Shown one piece after another: positions 52,785 to 62,669 of a stretch of DNA of 64,000 nt (within the stretch, counting starts at the first letter, position 1; every line of letters starts with the position of its first letter). A program made the position numbers and the translations under genes. This stretch comes from Pythium myriotylum. Lineage: Eukaryota > Oomycota > Peronosporomycetes > Pythiales > Pythiaceae. Location: contig JALJCQ010000014.1 of assembly GCA_023091665.1 (NCBI GenBank), forward strand, positions 1,674,001 to 1,738,000. The letters run 5' to 3'. The notes under the pieces are model-generated. The model was not told where the DNA came from. It did no database searches and worked only from the letters and a program-made list of their open reading frames with translations.

Positions 52785-54899
52785 ATGGCGAAGGGGAAGA
52801 AGGCGAGCGCGGCGGCCAAGGCGCAGGCCACGAAGGCGGAGGCCAAGCCCAAGGCCGACGCTAAGAACGATGTCTTTGAAGACGACGGCGAGACGATCAC
52901 CGAGCTCAAGGTGAACCAGAAGTTCGCCAAGGAGTACATGGACCGCAAGCGCAAGGAAGAGCTCACCAAGCTCGAGAAGCAGCGCGCGTTCTTGGAAGAG
53001 TCGGACGAGGACGAGTCGGAGTCGGAAACTGAAGATGAAGATGCCGAAGAACTCACGGAGGAGCTCGACAACGACATCAAGAAGACGTTGCGACTGATCC
53101 GAAACAAAGATCCGATCATCTACGACAGCTCAGTCGCGTTTTTTAAGCCGAAAGAGAATGGCGAGGACGAAGAATCGGATAGCGACGCTGAGGACAAGAA
53201 GAAGACAAAGAAAAGCGAGAAGAAATCCGCACCCCTGTACTATAAAGATCTCGTTCGTCAGCAGGTCATTGCTGGCGATGTTGGCAGCGATGAGGAAGAT
53301 GAAGACAGCAAGCCACCTGTTATGACTTACGGAGAAGAGCAAGCAAAGATCAAGCAAGATTTCCTGAAGTCTTTGAAACAAGCAGAGGAGTCAGACGATG
53401 ATGACAATGATGCAGAGGATAATGACAGCGATCTCGAAGGTGGACTGTTTTCAGTTCGTACGAAGAGTGACGCAGAGAAGCAACAAGAAGACGAGGAATA
53501 TGAGCAATTCAAGTCCAAATATGGTACGAAGCTGAAGAAAGACACGATCGATCCAGAGGCGTTCTTGGAGAACTATCTCAATGGCGGGTGGAAGGAAAAA
53601 AAGAACGAGATCCCGCATTACGAAGATATCGTCAAAGAGGATGAAGAAGACGCCGAAGAGCTAGAGAAGATGGAAGACTTTGAACATGCTTATAACTTCC
53701 GCTTTGAAGAAGAGGGCAATGGGCTTATCCAGACATACTCGCGAAACATTGATGACAGTATGCGTCGTAAGGACGACAAGCGTAAGCTCAAGCGCGAAGA
53801 ACGCAAGGAACGCAAAGCGCTCGAGCGCTTGAAGAAAGAAGAAGAGCTCCGCCGGTTGAAGAATCTTAAGCAGGCTGAGATCCAGAGTAAATTGGAGAAG
53901 ATTTCAAAGTTGGTTGGGAAAGTTTCGGAGGAAGATCGCCTCCAGAAGGTCCTATCAGAAGACTTGGACGGTGACTTCGATCCTGACGCATACGACAAGC
54001 GAATGCAACAGATTTTCGACGACCAATACTACAATGAGGATGACGATGAAGTCATGGAGAAACCCACTTGGGATGACGAAGAAGACAAGGCACTCTTCGC
54101 CGATTTGCCTGTGGACGAAGAGGAGGAAGAAGCTGACGAGAGTGCGGGTGACGAGGCAGAGGTTGCTCCCGAGAACTCGGATGCTGATAAAGAACCCACC
54201 GTGGACGAAGACAATGAGGACGAGTTTGATGATGAGCAGGAAGAAGCCGATGGCGATGATGATGAGAAGTACAAGAACATGACCCCTGAGGAGCTGGAAC
54301 GAGCAAAGCAAAAGTACCTCGACGAGTTGTACAGTTTAGACTATGAAGACTTGATTGGTGATCTCAAGTGCCGCTTTCGCTATCGCCAGGTGCACAAGAA
54401 CGATTTTGGCTTGACGGCCGACGAGATCATGGCCGCCGATGACAAGGAACTCAAGGCCTTGGTGTCGTTGAAGCGCATTGCCCCATACATGGAGGAGGAG
54501 TACAACGTAAACCGCCGAAAGATCAAGTCTTTCAAGAAATCTCTCGAACAGAAACAAGCTGAGGCAGCAGCAAACAAGAAAACGAAGAAGAAGAAGACCG
54601 AGGAGATTGAAACATCAGAAACGGCGGCTACAGATGCTGCGCCAACCAAGAAACGAAAGCGCACCAAGAAGAGCAAGCAGGAGGCTGTTGCCACTGAACC
54701 TGAACCTGCACATAAGGACAACACTGATCCTGCCGCGGGAGAGACCGAGTCGGTCGACCAACAAGACGATGCGAAGCAGGAAAAGAAGAAGAGGCGCAGC
54801 AAGAAGAAAAAGGTGAAGCACGAACCCAACCCATTTGCAGCGACAGGCCTATCGTCTTCTCGACTGGAATCCTACAAGTTGATCAAACCCAAGAACTAG
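52785..54899 (+). CDS. KRI1: KRI1 ribosome biogenesis protein
   Basis: A single exon of 704 residues. The protein is very acidic and basic by turns. It carries the KRI1 signatures YGEEQAKIKQDFLKSLK, FLENYLNGGWKEKKN, AYNFRFEEEGNGLIQTYSR and a C-terminal DYEDLIGDLKCRFRYRQV block. Lysine-rich tracts (KKKRRSKKKKVKHEP) end the protein, which serve as nucleolar signals. Kri1 works with Krr1 in 40S pre-rRNA processing in the nucleolus. It is convergent with the aminotransferase (98 bp). Confidence 0.96.
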   Translation: MAKGKKASAAAKAQATKAEAKPKADAKNDVFEDDGETITELKVNQKFAKEYMDRKRKEELTKLEKQRAFLEESDEDESESETEDEDAEELTEELDNDIKKTLRLIRNKDPIIYDSSVAFFKPKENGEDEESDSDAEDKKKTKKSEKKSAPLYYKDLVRQQVIAGDVGSDEEDEDSKPPVMTYGEEQAKIKQDFLKSLKQAEESDDDDNDAEDNDSDLEGGLFSVRTKSDAEKQQEDEEYEQFKSKYGTKLKKDTIDPEAFLENYLNGGWKEKKNEIPHYEDIVKEDEEDAEELEKMEDFEHAYNFRFEEEGNGLIQTYSRNIDDSMRRKDDKRKLKREERKERKALERLKKEEELRRLKNLKQAEIQSKLEKISKLVGKVSEEDRLQKVLSEDLDGDFDPDAYDKRMQQIFDDQYYNEDDDEVMEKPTWDDEEDKALFADLPVDEEEEEADESAGDEAEVAPENSDADKEPTVDEDNEDEFDDEQEEADGDDDEKYKNMTPEELERAKQKYLDELYSLDYEDLIGDLKCRFRYRQVHKNDFGLTADEIMAADDKELKALVSLKRIAPYMEEEYNVNRRKIKSFKKSLEQKQAEAAANKKTKKKKTEEIETSETAATDAAPTKKRKRTKKSKQEAVATEPEPAHKDNTDPAAGETESVDQQDDAKQEKKKRRSKKKKVKHEPNPFAATGLSSSRLESYKLIKPKN

Positions 54900-54997
54900 A
54901 TGATCGACACCATAAGCTTGTTGGCCGTAATAGAACAAACGTTCCCTCCATTATTTTACCCTCTATGGGCACCACGCAAGCCACGTGCCGGAGGTGT

Positions 54998-56503
54998 CTA
55001 GGCACGCTGCTTCGACAGAATCTCACATGCCTCCTCCAGCTTCGCCAGACATTCGTCGGCATGTCGCGGCTGAAAGATGAGTGCTGGGCGGAAACGCACG
55101 GCATCAGTGCCACATCCGCCCGCTGCAATGCCAAGCTTCTTGATAATGCCAATGAAGTCATTTCTTTGGCTCTCTGTCGGCAAGTTCAGCGCAATGTAGG
55201 TGCCCTGACCGCGCACGTTGCTAATCAAAGAAGGGAACTTCTTGGCGAGGCTTTGGAGTCCAGCTTGAAGGTAGTCACCAGTAATCTGGGTGTTTGCCAG
55301 CAGACTGTCTCGCTCGACGACCTCAAGGAAGGCCTGCAGCGTGATCATCTTGGCTGGATCACCCATCCACGTGTTGAAAATACGGAATCCTTCCTTCAAG
55401 CGGAACTCCTCCTTAGCAAAATAGCCACCGGTCTGGAGCTTCTTGGAGAAGGTCACGATATCGGGAGGGTTCTCCAACTCCCAGTGTTCATGGGCCCAGA
55501 ACTTGCCCGTGCTTCCTCCTCCGGTTTGAACCTCGTCCACGATGAAAGCGACTCCATAGTCGGCAGCGAGTGAACGAAGTGAGCGGAAGAATGCCGGGCT
55601 CGCGTGGTTGTCGCCACCTTCTGCCTGGATCGGCTCCACGATCATACCGGCAATGCGAGCCTTCGTTGAAGCTTGGTTCTCCTTCAAGATGCGTTCCACC
55701 TCGTCGAGGCACCGAGCTTCTTCAGCTTCATTAGCCGCCTGGTGGACGTCGAGCGGGTACTGCAATCGTGGGAACGACGCGACGGGCCAGTCGAACGCAG
55801 GGATGTCGACTTTGTGGATTGCTTTCGAGTGCGTCGTGGACAGGCAGCCCAGCAAGCGGCCGTGGAAGCCGCCATGGAATGACAGAATGCTCAACTCCGG
55901 GGTACCCGGAAGCTTGTGGGCCATGGAGGTTTCGAGGTCGAAAGGCGACGGCGGCGCTCCGCCACGCATCTTGGTCTGATACCAGATGAACACCGCCTTG
56001 TAGGCGTTTTCGTTTGAGCACGAGCCGCACATGAGCGTGTTGATGTCGACGAGGCCGTCCGGCTTGACCTTGGCAAGCGTGTTCTCAATGCGCTCGACCC
56101 AGTCGGCCGGCGGGAAGATGCCGAGGCACGGGCGTTGCGCGAGGATCGAGACATTCTGCTTGTCGGTCATGGCGTCAATGATCGCCGGGTGGTTGTACCC
56201 GATGGGCAGCGAGGCGATCTGGCCGTAGATGTCGAGATAGCGGTTGCCGTCCACATCGACGAGGTAGTTGCCGCGACTGGCGTCGTAGTCGGCGAAGAAG
56301 TTGACGGCTGCGCTCTGCTGGATGCTGCTGAGCCGAGCCATGAGCGCCTTGGACTTGGGGCCGGGCACGGCGTCGGTCACGACGCGCGCGTGCTCGTACT
56401 CGCCTGGGAACGGCGGCGAGGGCGTCGAGGGCGTCGTGGCGAGCGCGCGGGTCGCCGCCGAGACGCGCAGCACCGCGCGGCGCGGACGCAGCGCAGAGAA
56501 CAT
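54998..56503 (-). CDS. 4-aminobutyrate aminotransferase-like, mitochondrial
   Basis: 501 residues from the ATG at 56503. The first 20 residues (MFSALRPRRAVLRVSAATRA) form an Arg-rich, acid-free mitochondrial presequence. Class III aminotransferase features follow: DVDGNRYLDIYGQIASLPIG, SCSNENAYKAVF, FHGGFHGRLLG, IVDEVQTGGGSTGKFW, and the PLP lysine in FSKKLQTGGYF. Full length matches GABA transaminase (about 470-500). The family includes beta-alanine and ornithine enzymes, so the substrate is inferred. The frame upstream of 56503 is open but not homologous. Confidence 0.94.
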   Translation of the reverse strand: MFSALRPRRAVLRVSAATRALATTPSTPSPPFPGEYEHARVVTDAVPGPKSKALMARLSSIQQSAAVNFFADYDASRGNYLVDVDGNRYLDIYGQIASLPIGYNHPAIIDAMTDKQNVSILAQRPCLGIFPPADWVERIENTLAKVKPDGLVDINTLMCGSCSNENAYKAVFIWYQTKMRGGAPPSPFDLETSMAHKLPGTPELSILSFHGGFHGRLLGCLSTTHSKAIHKVDIPAFDWPVASFPRLQYPLDVHQAANEAEEARCLDEVERILKENQASTKARIAGMIVEPIQAEGGDNHASPAFFRSLRSLAADYGVAFIVDEVQTGGGSTGKFWAHEHWELENPPDIVTFSKKLQTGGYFAKEEFRLKEGFRIFNTWMGDPAKMITLQAFLEVVERDSLLANTQITGDYLQAGLQSLAKKFPSLISNVRGQGTYIALNLPTESQRNDFIGIIKKLGIAAGGCGTDAVRFRPALIFQPRHADECLAKLEEACEILSKQRA

Positions 56504-57611
56504 GGCGTCCGGTGGTCCAAAGGGCAAGTGGCGCGGGCTCGCGATCTGTTTCGGACGACGGCTGCAGCTGACGTCGCGAAGATCCGACATCCCATCATGG
56601 CCTTGAAGTACCGCCCGAATGTGAAAACACCCGTCGCACTTTGGAGGAAGAAACCAGTACGACACTTCAACTGAGATCCTGCGACGTGTGGTGCCCCCGG
56701 GGGTGCCACAATTCCACCACCTCCACACGCCAGTGCTCGACTCAGACGAATGGAGAGGCCGGCAGCGTTGGATGGAAAGAGCTCCTCTCTCGCCCGCCGC
56801 CACCAACGGAAGGAACGCGCGACATATGTGGAGGCCGGAAGGATCGTGGGCTCGCCGCCGAAGCGTGGGTAGCAATGGGCCAGGGGATTATCTTCCGCGC
56901 AATCCATCCGATGGTAACCGTACCCCGTACCCCGTACCCCGTACCCCGCACGTGTCCCTTCACGCCCAAGCAAAACGTTGAAGTGGGCCGCTCCTATCCC
57001 AGTACCTTGGCCTTCGCGACAGGCTCACCCCGTTGGGGTTACCCTTGGCCTTGGGGGCGCTTCAGGTGTATCTGTGTACCCTCGCGTCGGCCGTCTCAGG
57101 TTGGCCGCGGCCATTTTTGTTCGCGGCTGCTTCTCCGGACGAGCACGTGCTGGCATCGTCCACGGAACGACGCCGGAAGCCGAGACTGGTGGACGGTGGG
57201 CTGCTGCATTCAGCCTGGCAGGGCAGGGCGGCGTGGCGGGGAACCCTACCCCTCGTTCCCCCCGCAACGCGGCAACAGAAAACGGGCTGGGGGGAGATGT
57301 GTCGCCGAGCGGAGGGGGTAGGGCGCTGCGCTCTCTCTCTCTCTCTCTTGTCGCGGCGTCGTGGCGGCGAGCGGTCAGTTCCGCCGTGGTCTGGTCACTC
57401 GTTGTCGCGCCGTCGCTCGCGCGCAGTTAGTAACACGCGCTCCCCGACCCCGACCCCGTCCGCTCGCTCTTCTTCCTCTCCGAGGTCACATCGGGAAACC
57501 CCCTCGTCCGCCGCGAGGTGCGCATGCGACTCTCTCTGTATATGGGGCTCTCGCCTGACGTCGCCTCACGCTCCCTCTCTCTCTCTCTCTGTATGTGCAG
57601 CCGTCTTCCCC
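56504..57611. other. Spacer with simple repeats
   Basis: 1.1 kb between divergent genes. It holds four tandem CCGTACC heptamers at about 56918-56945 and CT-rich runs near 57331-57350 and 57571-57590. A CAG acceptor-like site lies at 57598-57600, just before the FYVE start, so a 5' UTR intron is possible. Confidence 0.5.
56918..56945. repeat. CCGTACC heptamer tandem repeat
   Basis: Four perfect tandem units CCGTACC, then a partial unit. Confidence 0.85.
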
Positions 57612-59570
57612 ATGAGCGTAGACTACAGCAACGACGCGCGCTCGTCGGACGGCGCGACGACCGCGAGCTGGCCCGCCGACGTGGACCTGGACGTCTGGTA
57701 CCAGGCCGAGCGCGCCGAGGTCGAGGACGTGGTGCGCGACGCGCTCGACCTCAGCGTCTGGTCGCTCGAGGCCAAGAAGGGCAACACGAGCGTCTACCTC
57801 CACTGCAAGAACAACGAAAAGCTCTCGTACTCGGTGCGCGCCGTCGCGCGCGTCACCGGCACCGTCGCGAACGTGACCGAGTGCCTGCGCTCGCCCGACG
57901 CCGCGAGCTTCCGACAGCTCTCCAAGCTGCTCCACAGCAAGGTCTTCCTCGACAGCGAAGTGCTCCACGCGCACTGCGCCAACAACCGCGACGCCGAGTC
58001 GCTCGCGCTCAAGTGGGTCGCCTACTCGAACGGCAAGAAGACGCTCGGCAAGGGCAAGGAGTTCTGCGTGCGCGAGTACACGACCGTCGTGCGCAACCAC
58101 CGACAGCTCGGCACCTTCGGCGTCTGCAAGTTCGAGTCCTATGACGGCGTCGGCGCGCGCTACGCCATCCGCGCGCGCCCCGACTCGTTCAGCCTCTCGG
58201 TCTTCGAGCCCAGCTCCTTTGTCGTCACGCAGACGCCCGAAGAAGGCATCCTCTCGGTCACCATGACCTTCTCCATGCGCAAGGCGCGCGGCAGCAACAG
58301 CGTCAGCTCGGGCGTCAAGGCGCTCTCCATGCGCCTCGCGCACGACCTCAGCCACCTCCAGGCCGCCGTGCAGCACCTGCTCTTCCAGCCCGCGAGCCTC
58401 GCCGACAAGCGCGAATGGGTCTCGGACAAGGAGCGCAACAACTGCTCGCTCTGCGTGCAGACCTTCGGGATGCTCAAGCGCAAGCACCACTGCCGCGTCT
58501 GCGGAGAGGTCGTCTGCTCCAACTGCACGGTCTTCAAGCTCGTGAACGACCAGGACGCCGCCGCCGCCAAAGTGCGCGTCTGCAAGGCGTGTCTCGGCAA
58601 GTCGACGACCACCGAGCTGCCGCCTCAGGCCGTCGCAGCGCTGGGCCAGGGCACGTCGTCCACGTCGTCGATCGGACGAGGAAGCAACAACCAGGGCTAC
58701 CCGCAGAACGGACCCGCGATGCCCAACTTCAAGAACATCACGCTCAGCGTCGTTTCGAACTCGTCCGGCATGTCGACAAGCTCGGACGAGTCGAGGCGGT
58801 CTGGCGACGAGGCCGACGTCATGGGCAACATGCCACAGGTGCAAGGATCGTACAAGCACTCGCAGTCCAACAGCTACTCGTCCCCCAGTCTCTCATCCAT
58901 GTACTCCAAGGGATCGAGCTCGTCATTTAGTGAATTGGACATCAACCCTGCTGGCCCGCAGTCGTTCTCGTCGCCTCGCAACCGAAGCACGGCGACCACT
59001 AGCCCGTTGACGCAGCAGCCGTCGCTCCAGTCGATGCCAAGCGCGCGAGGAAAGATGCCGGGGGCAGCTGTCAAGCGCACGAACTTCTTCAACGAAGACT
59101 TTGAAGAGATCTGTATGCTGGCGATGCAGACGCTCAACTGTGCTATGGCGGGCATCCGTACGGACGACTTTGAGCTTGTCAACTACTTTGACGGTCACCC
59201 GCAGCCTGATCTTCCGAGATCGCTCCCGACTTTCCGCCGTATCGCCAGTCGAGGCAAGCCTTGCATCGTGCTTGATGTCTCAGCGGACAAGCGTATCGCC
59301 GGCGAGAAGCGGAACACAGCCAAGCTCCAGTTCTTTGTCGGCATCCCTCTGATCATGGGCGGTGAAGTGATTGGAGACCTTTGTGTGGCTGACCGATACC
59401 CACGCGACTCGATCGACCAGCAGGCCGTGGAAGTCCTCATGGTTCTCGGGAAGACAGTGACACAGTACATGACCTCGAACGCCTACATCGAAGACCTCGC
59501 TTACTACAAGATGGTGCAGCGCAAGGGCCAAGAGCAAGATGAGGGCGGGATGAAGGAAGTCGCGTTCTAG
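57612..59570 (+). CDS. START-like/FYVE/GAF protein (oomycete type)
   Basis: 652 residues from the ATG at 57612. Residues about 10-240 are START-like, as in many oomycete FYVE proteins. A FYVE zinc finger at about 270-330 has CSLCVQTFGMLKRKHHCRVCG, VCSNC and VRVCKAC. This includes the R/K-HHCRxCG PI3P-binding core. A Ser-rich linker follows, and a GAF domain at about 490-640 contains LQFFVGIPLIMGGEVIGDLC. FYVE domains target PI3P on endosomes. The frame runs upstream to 57033, but the promoter-like CT tract and weak composition favour the later start. Confidence 0.9.
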   Translation: MSVDYSNDARSSDGATTASWPADVDLDVWYQAERAEVEDVVRDALDLSVWSLEAKKGNTSVYLHCKNNEKLSYSVRAVARVTGTVANVTECLRSPDAASFRQLSKLLHSKVFLDSEVLHAHCANNRDAESLALKWVAYSNGKKTLGKGKEFCVREYTTVVRNHRQLGTFGVCKFESYDGVGARYAIRARPDSFSLSVFEPSSFVVTQTPEEGILSVTMTFSMRKARGSNSVSSGVKALSMRLAHDLSHLQAAVQHLLFQPASLADKREWVSDKERNNCSLCVQTFGMLKRKHHCRVCGEVVCSNCTVFKLVNDQDAAAAKVRVCKACLGKSTTTELPPQAVAALGQGTSSTSSIGRGSNNQGYPQNGPAMPNFKNITLSVVSNSSGMSTSSDESRRSGDEADVMGNMPQVQGSYKHSQSNSYSSPSLSSMYSKGSSSSFSELDINPAGPQSFSSPRNRSTATTSPLTQQPSLQSMPSARGKMPGAAVKRTNFFNEDFEEICMLAMQTLNCAMAGIRTDDFELVNYFDGHPQPDLPRSLPTFRRIASRGKPCIVLDVSADKRIAGEKRNTAKLQFFVGIPLIMGGEVIGDLCVADRYPRDSIDQQAVEVLMVLGKTVTQYMTSNAYIEDLAYYKMVQRKGQEQDEGGMKEVAF

Positions 59571-59806
59571 GCCCGTTTCTCTGTCTCTCTGTCTCTCTCT
59601 ACCCACACTCTCCTCGGAGAGTGTTCGTTCCGCGGCTCAGTCGCGGATGGGTCCTGTCAGGTTCTAGTGATAGCGAGCACGAGTCCGACGTGCAACTCCG
59701 TTATTTTGTTGCTTCGCCGCCCCCAATCTGTCTCCCGGGGGCGAGACGGTGGGAAGACACAGCGTTCGTGTGGATCATAAGTATTAGTTTATTATTTGCC
59801 ATTCGC

Positions 59807-62302
59807 TCATCGTGCACTACGTGGCTTCCTCATCGGCGACTCGGTCCTGGGCGAGTTACGATAGAGCCGCTCGAAGTGCGGCTGCGAGTCCTGGTTGTCC
59901 ACTGGATCGAGGTCTCGCCATCCGTACGGCCACGACGCTCGGATGCGACGCACCTCGTCTTCGACGGACACCACTTCTCCCTGTCGCTGGAGCAGCAGCG
60001 TCCGCTTCGAGATATGGTGCGCGTGCGTGATCGACGTGATTTGTAGGTCTCGTGCCTGGACCTGCAATGAGCTGCTCGCAGGCGTCGTGCTCGGTCGCTG
60101 GGGCAGACGCGAGAGCCCGGCTCGCTCGGCCGCTTTCCACTGCCTTCTCACCAGCCGATGGCCCAGTCTTAGCGACACACTTGTCTCGCGATCCACGTCG
60201 TCTTCAGAGGAGCCCGAGTGGTTCTCATCGTCGTCGTCATCCTCGGCGTCCTCGCTCAGAGCCGGCAGCCGACTGACGTTGGCCTTGTTGACCTTGGCCA
60301 CGGCCGCCTGTACGTGGCTCTGCGCCTGCGACGGCACGACGATGCTGATGCGGTGCTTGCTCACGGCGCGATTCTCTCTCGACTGGTGCTGCTTCTTCTT
60401 CTTCTCGTCGTCCATGCGGTAGATTGCGAGCTCCATGCAGAGCTCGTCACCGGCCACGTGCGTGTCGCGGCCGCAGTTGAGACAGCAGTTGCCGCTGAGC
60501 CGCATGAGCTTGCGTGTGATGGGCACGCGCAGGTTCGGATACCGCAGCGCCTGGTCGATGCGAGTCTCTCGCCACGTTTCGCGCTGCTGCGCGATGGTTC
60601 GCAGCCGCTTGAGCGCCTTGGCCGCGTGCTTTTTGAGGTCTTTGCCGCCGAAGTGGAGGTTGAAGAGCTTGCGCTGCTCGGAAACAAACACAGCGTGAAT
60701 GGATGCGACGCGATGATGAACTCACAGGCGACACGCACGTTGAGCACGAGACAGTCGACGTCCGTGACAGCGCGTATGTCGACAGGACACGTCACGACTT
60801 TCTTCTCGGCCGCGAGATACTCACCTGCCACGTCGAACTTACCGAGAAACGTGAGCTGCACGGTGATGCAGTGCTGCACGCTGCGGTTCTCGCCCACACC
60901 GATGTCGCTGTGCTCGTTGAGCATGAGTCGGATGCACTCCTGGGCCTCGCCGCGCAGCAGCATGAAGAACGAGTCGGCCTCGGTGCCTTTGTGGGCAATG
61001 TGTTGCTGCTCCAAGTGCAAGTCAGACGGACGCTCGACAGTGCACGACAGCCACACGTACCCCCGCCGGCACACTAACCAGCTTCATGGAATTGACCAAA
61101 TGCATGAGCTCTAGGATCGAGGAAGCTGTGTCAGCGCGCTAGTGAGCCGAGCGAGATTCCCCACACGGCGTACGCATTTTGGTCCACTTGCGGAAGAGCA
61201 GTGAGTGCTGGAGGAACGCGATGTGGTCGGTGATCGTGCCCTCGATGGTCTGCGACCGCGTCATGCGCAAGTAAGAAGCCGCCGTGAGCACGATGAAGTT
61301 GGCGACCTGCGCAGCTGCGTCCACGATCACCGTCGCACTGCGCTTCGAGTCGGGCTCGATGAGGCAGAGCTCACCGAAGGTGGCGCCAGGCGTGAGAGTG
61401 GCCACTTTGGCACCGAACGTGATCAGACCTTGCTCCATGAGCGCTCGCGATGTCGAGCCGTCGACTGTAGCACGCGTGACACGGTGATACTTCTTCTGCT
61501 CGTCGCTCGAGCGCACGAACACAGAGACCATGCCGCTCACGAGGATCTGGAGAGAGAGACTGAGTTGGCCTGTTTATGTGGACAAGCACCACACGTACGA
61601 AGCAAGTGTTGCCCTTCTCGCCTTGGTTCACGACCACGTCGCCCGAATCGAGGTGGAGAAACTCCATCTCTTTGCAGAGCTTCTTGGCGGAGATTTCGGA
61701 CATGGTCGTGAAGAGCGAGCTGAGTTTCTCCTGGTTCATGAGCCACGTGTACAGTAGCTTGATGTCACTCTCGGTGCGGTCTTCCGGCGGCTTTCGTAAC
61801 GTCCTACAACAGAGCGAATCACAGCGATTCGTTTGGCTACGAGTCGCTCTGTAGCCACGTACTGGATGATTTGCACCACCTTCTCATTCACTTTCATGAT
61901 GGCTGGATTGGGAATCACTCCTTTGCGGATGAGCCCCCAACGTCTCGACGGCGAGGTTGGCTGCCTCGATGAACTCGCTGCGGCGCCTTCACCTCCAGAA
62001 GATCCGCCTACCGTCGTCACCAGTCCGTCGGCAGCAAGCATCTCATCGTGTGTTGCTGAATGAGAAGCCACAGTTCCCGCTGCTGTCTCCGTGCTGCTCG
62101 AAGTAGCCTGCTTCGTGTGCGTCGCCTTTGAGCGCCCGTTGGAAAAGCCCTTGGCCGACTCCCGGCGCGGCGTTCGCGGTGTTCCCAAACCGTTTTCTGT
62201 GCCTCCACTGACTGGCATGCCGGTTCCGGCCGTGACGACTGATAGCTTTCCTGTCGGCCTGGTTGGTGCAGATGCCGCTGCCCCTGAGACGGACGCAGCC
62301 AT
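59807..62302 (-). CDS. Protein with two cyclic nucleotide-binding domains
   Basis: Six exons, complement(59807..60673, 60739..61005, 61061..61110, 61174..61546, 61599..61803, 61863..62302), encode 733 residues. After a disordered N-terminus, a first cNMP fold (about residues 160-335) has FLHLDSGDVVVNQGEKGNTC, ILVSGMVSVFV and TPGATFGELCLI. The phosphate-binding region reads GATFGELCL, close to the canonical FGELAL. A second, degenerate fold (about 345-445) contains DSFFMLLRGEAQECI. The C-terminal third is charged and disordered with a CCLNCGRDT motif. There is no channel or kinase domain. It resembles CNBD2-type proteins. The exon 5 acceptor could be three bases different. Confidence 0.82.
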
Positions 62303-62669
62303 TGGTTTCGTCAACAGTCCACAAGCGAGTCACAGCAGAGATTTGCGGGAACGCAAATCCGCCCAGTCGTCAGATCTCGTCCTGTGCCACCGAAGTCATT
62401 TTTGCGCCACGACTGATGGAGTGCAGAAATAGCTGACCGACGAGATACCGTGTGGCAGTCTCCGTGGCGCTGGAGGGCTTGTCCATCTGAGCGCACGGCC
62501 ACCGAGTCTCGGGGCAACACAGTTCCGCTCAGCTCGCTGAAGGACGTCGTCGTCTTCTCTATGCTAGCGTGTCGATTCCTGCCGACTGGTCGCATGAGAA
62601 GAGGCGACTGGCGTTTCGGCCCGCTTGCGCGCCGCCTCTTCAGCTCCCAGTTGTGAACCCCGAGGGGCC
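62303..62669. other. Divergent promoter region
   Basis: 367 bp between the cNMP-binding protein and kinesin genes; no coding region seen. Confidence 0.45.

Noticed and set aside
57033..57611. N-terminal extension of the FYVE protein
   Set aside because: It is CT-rich and promoter-like, and the START-like domain begins after the ATG at 57612.
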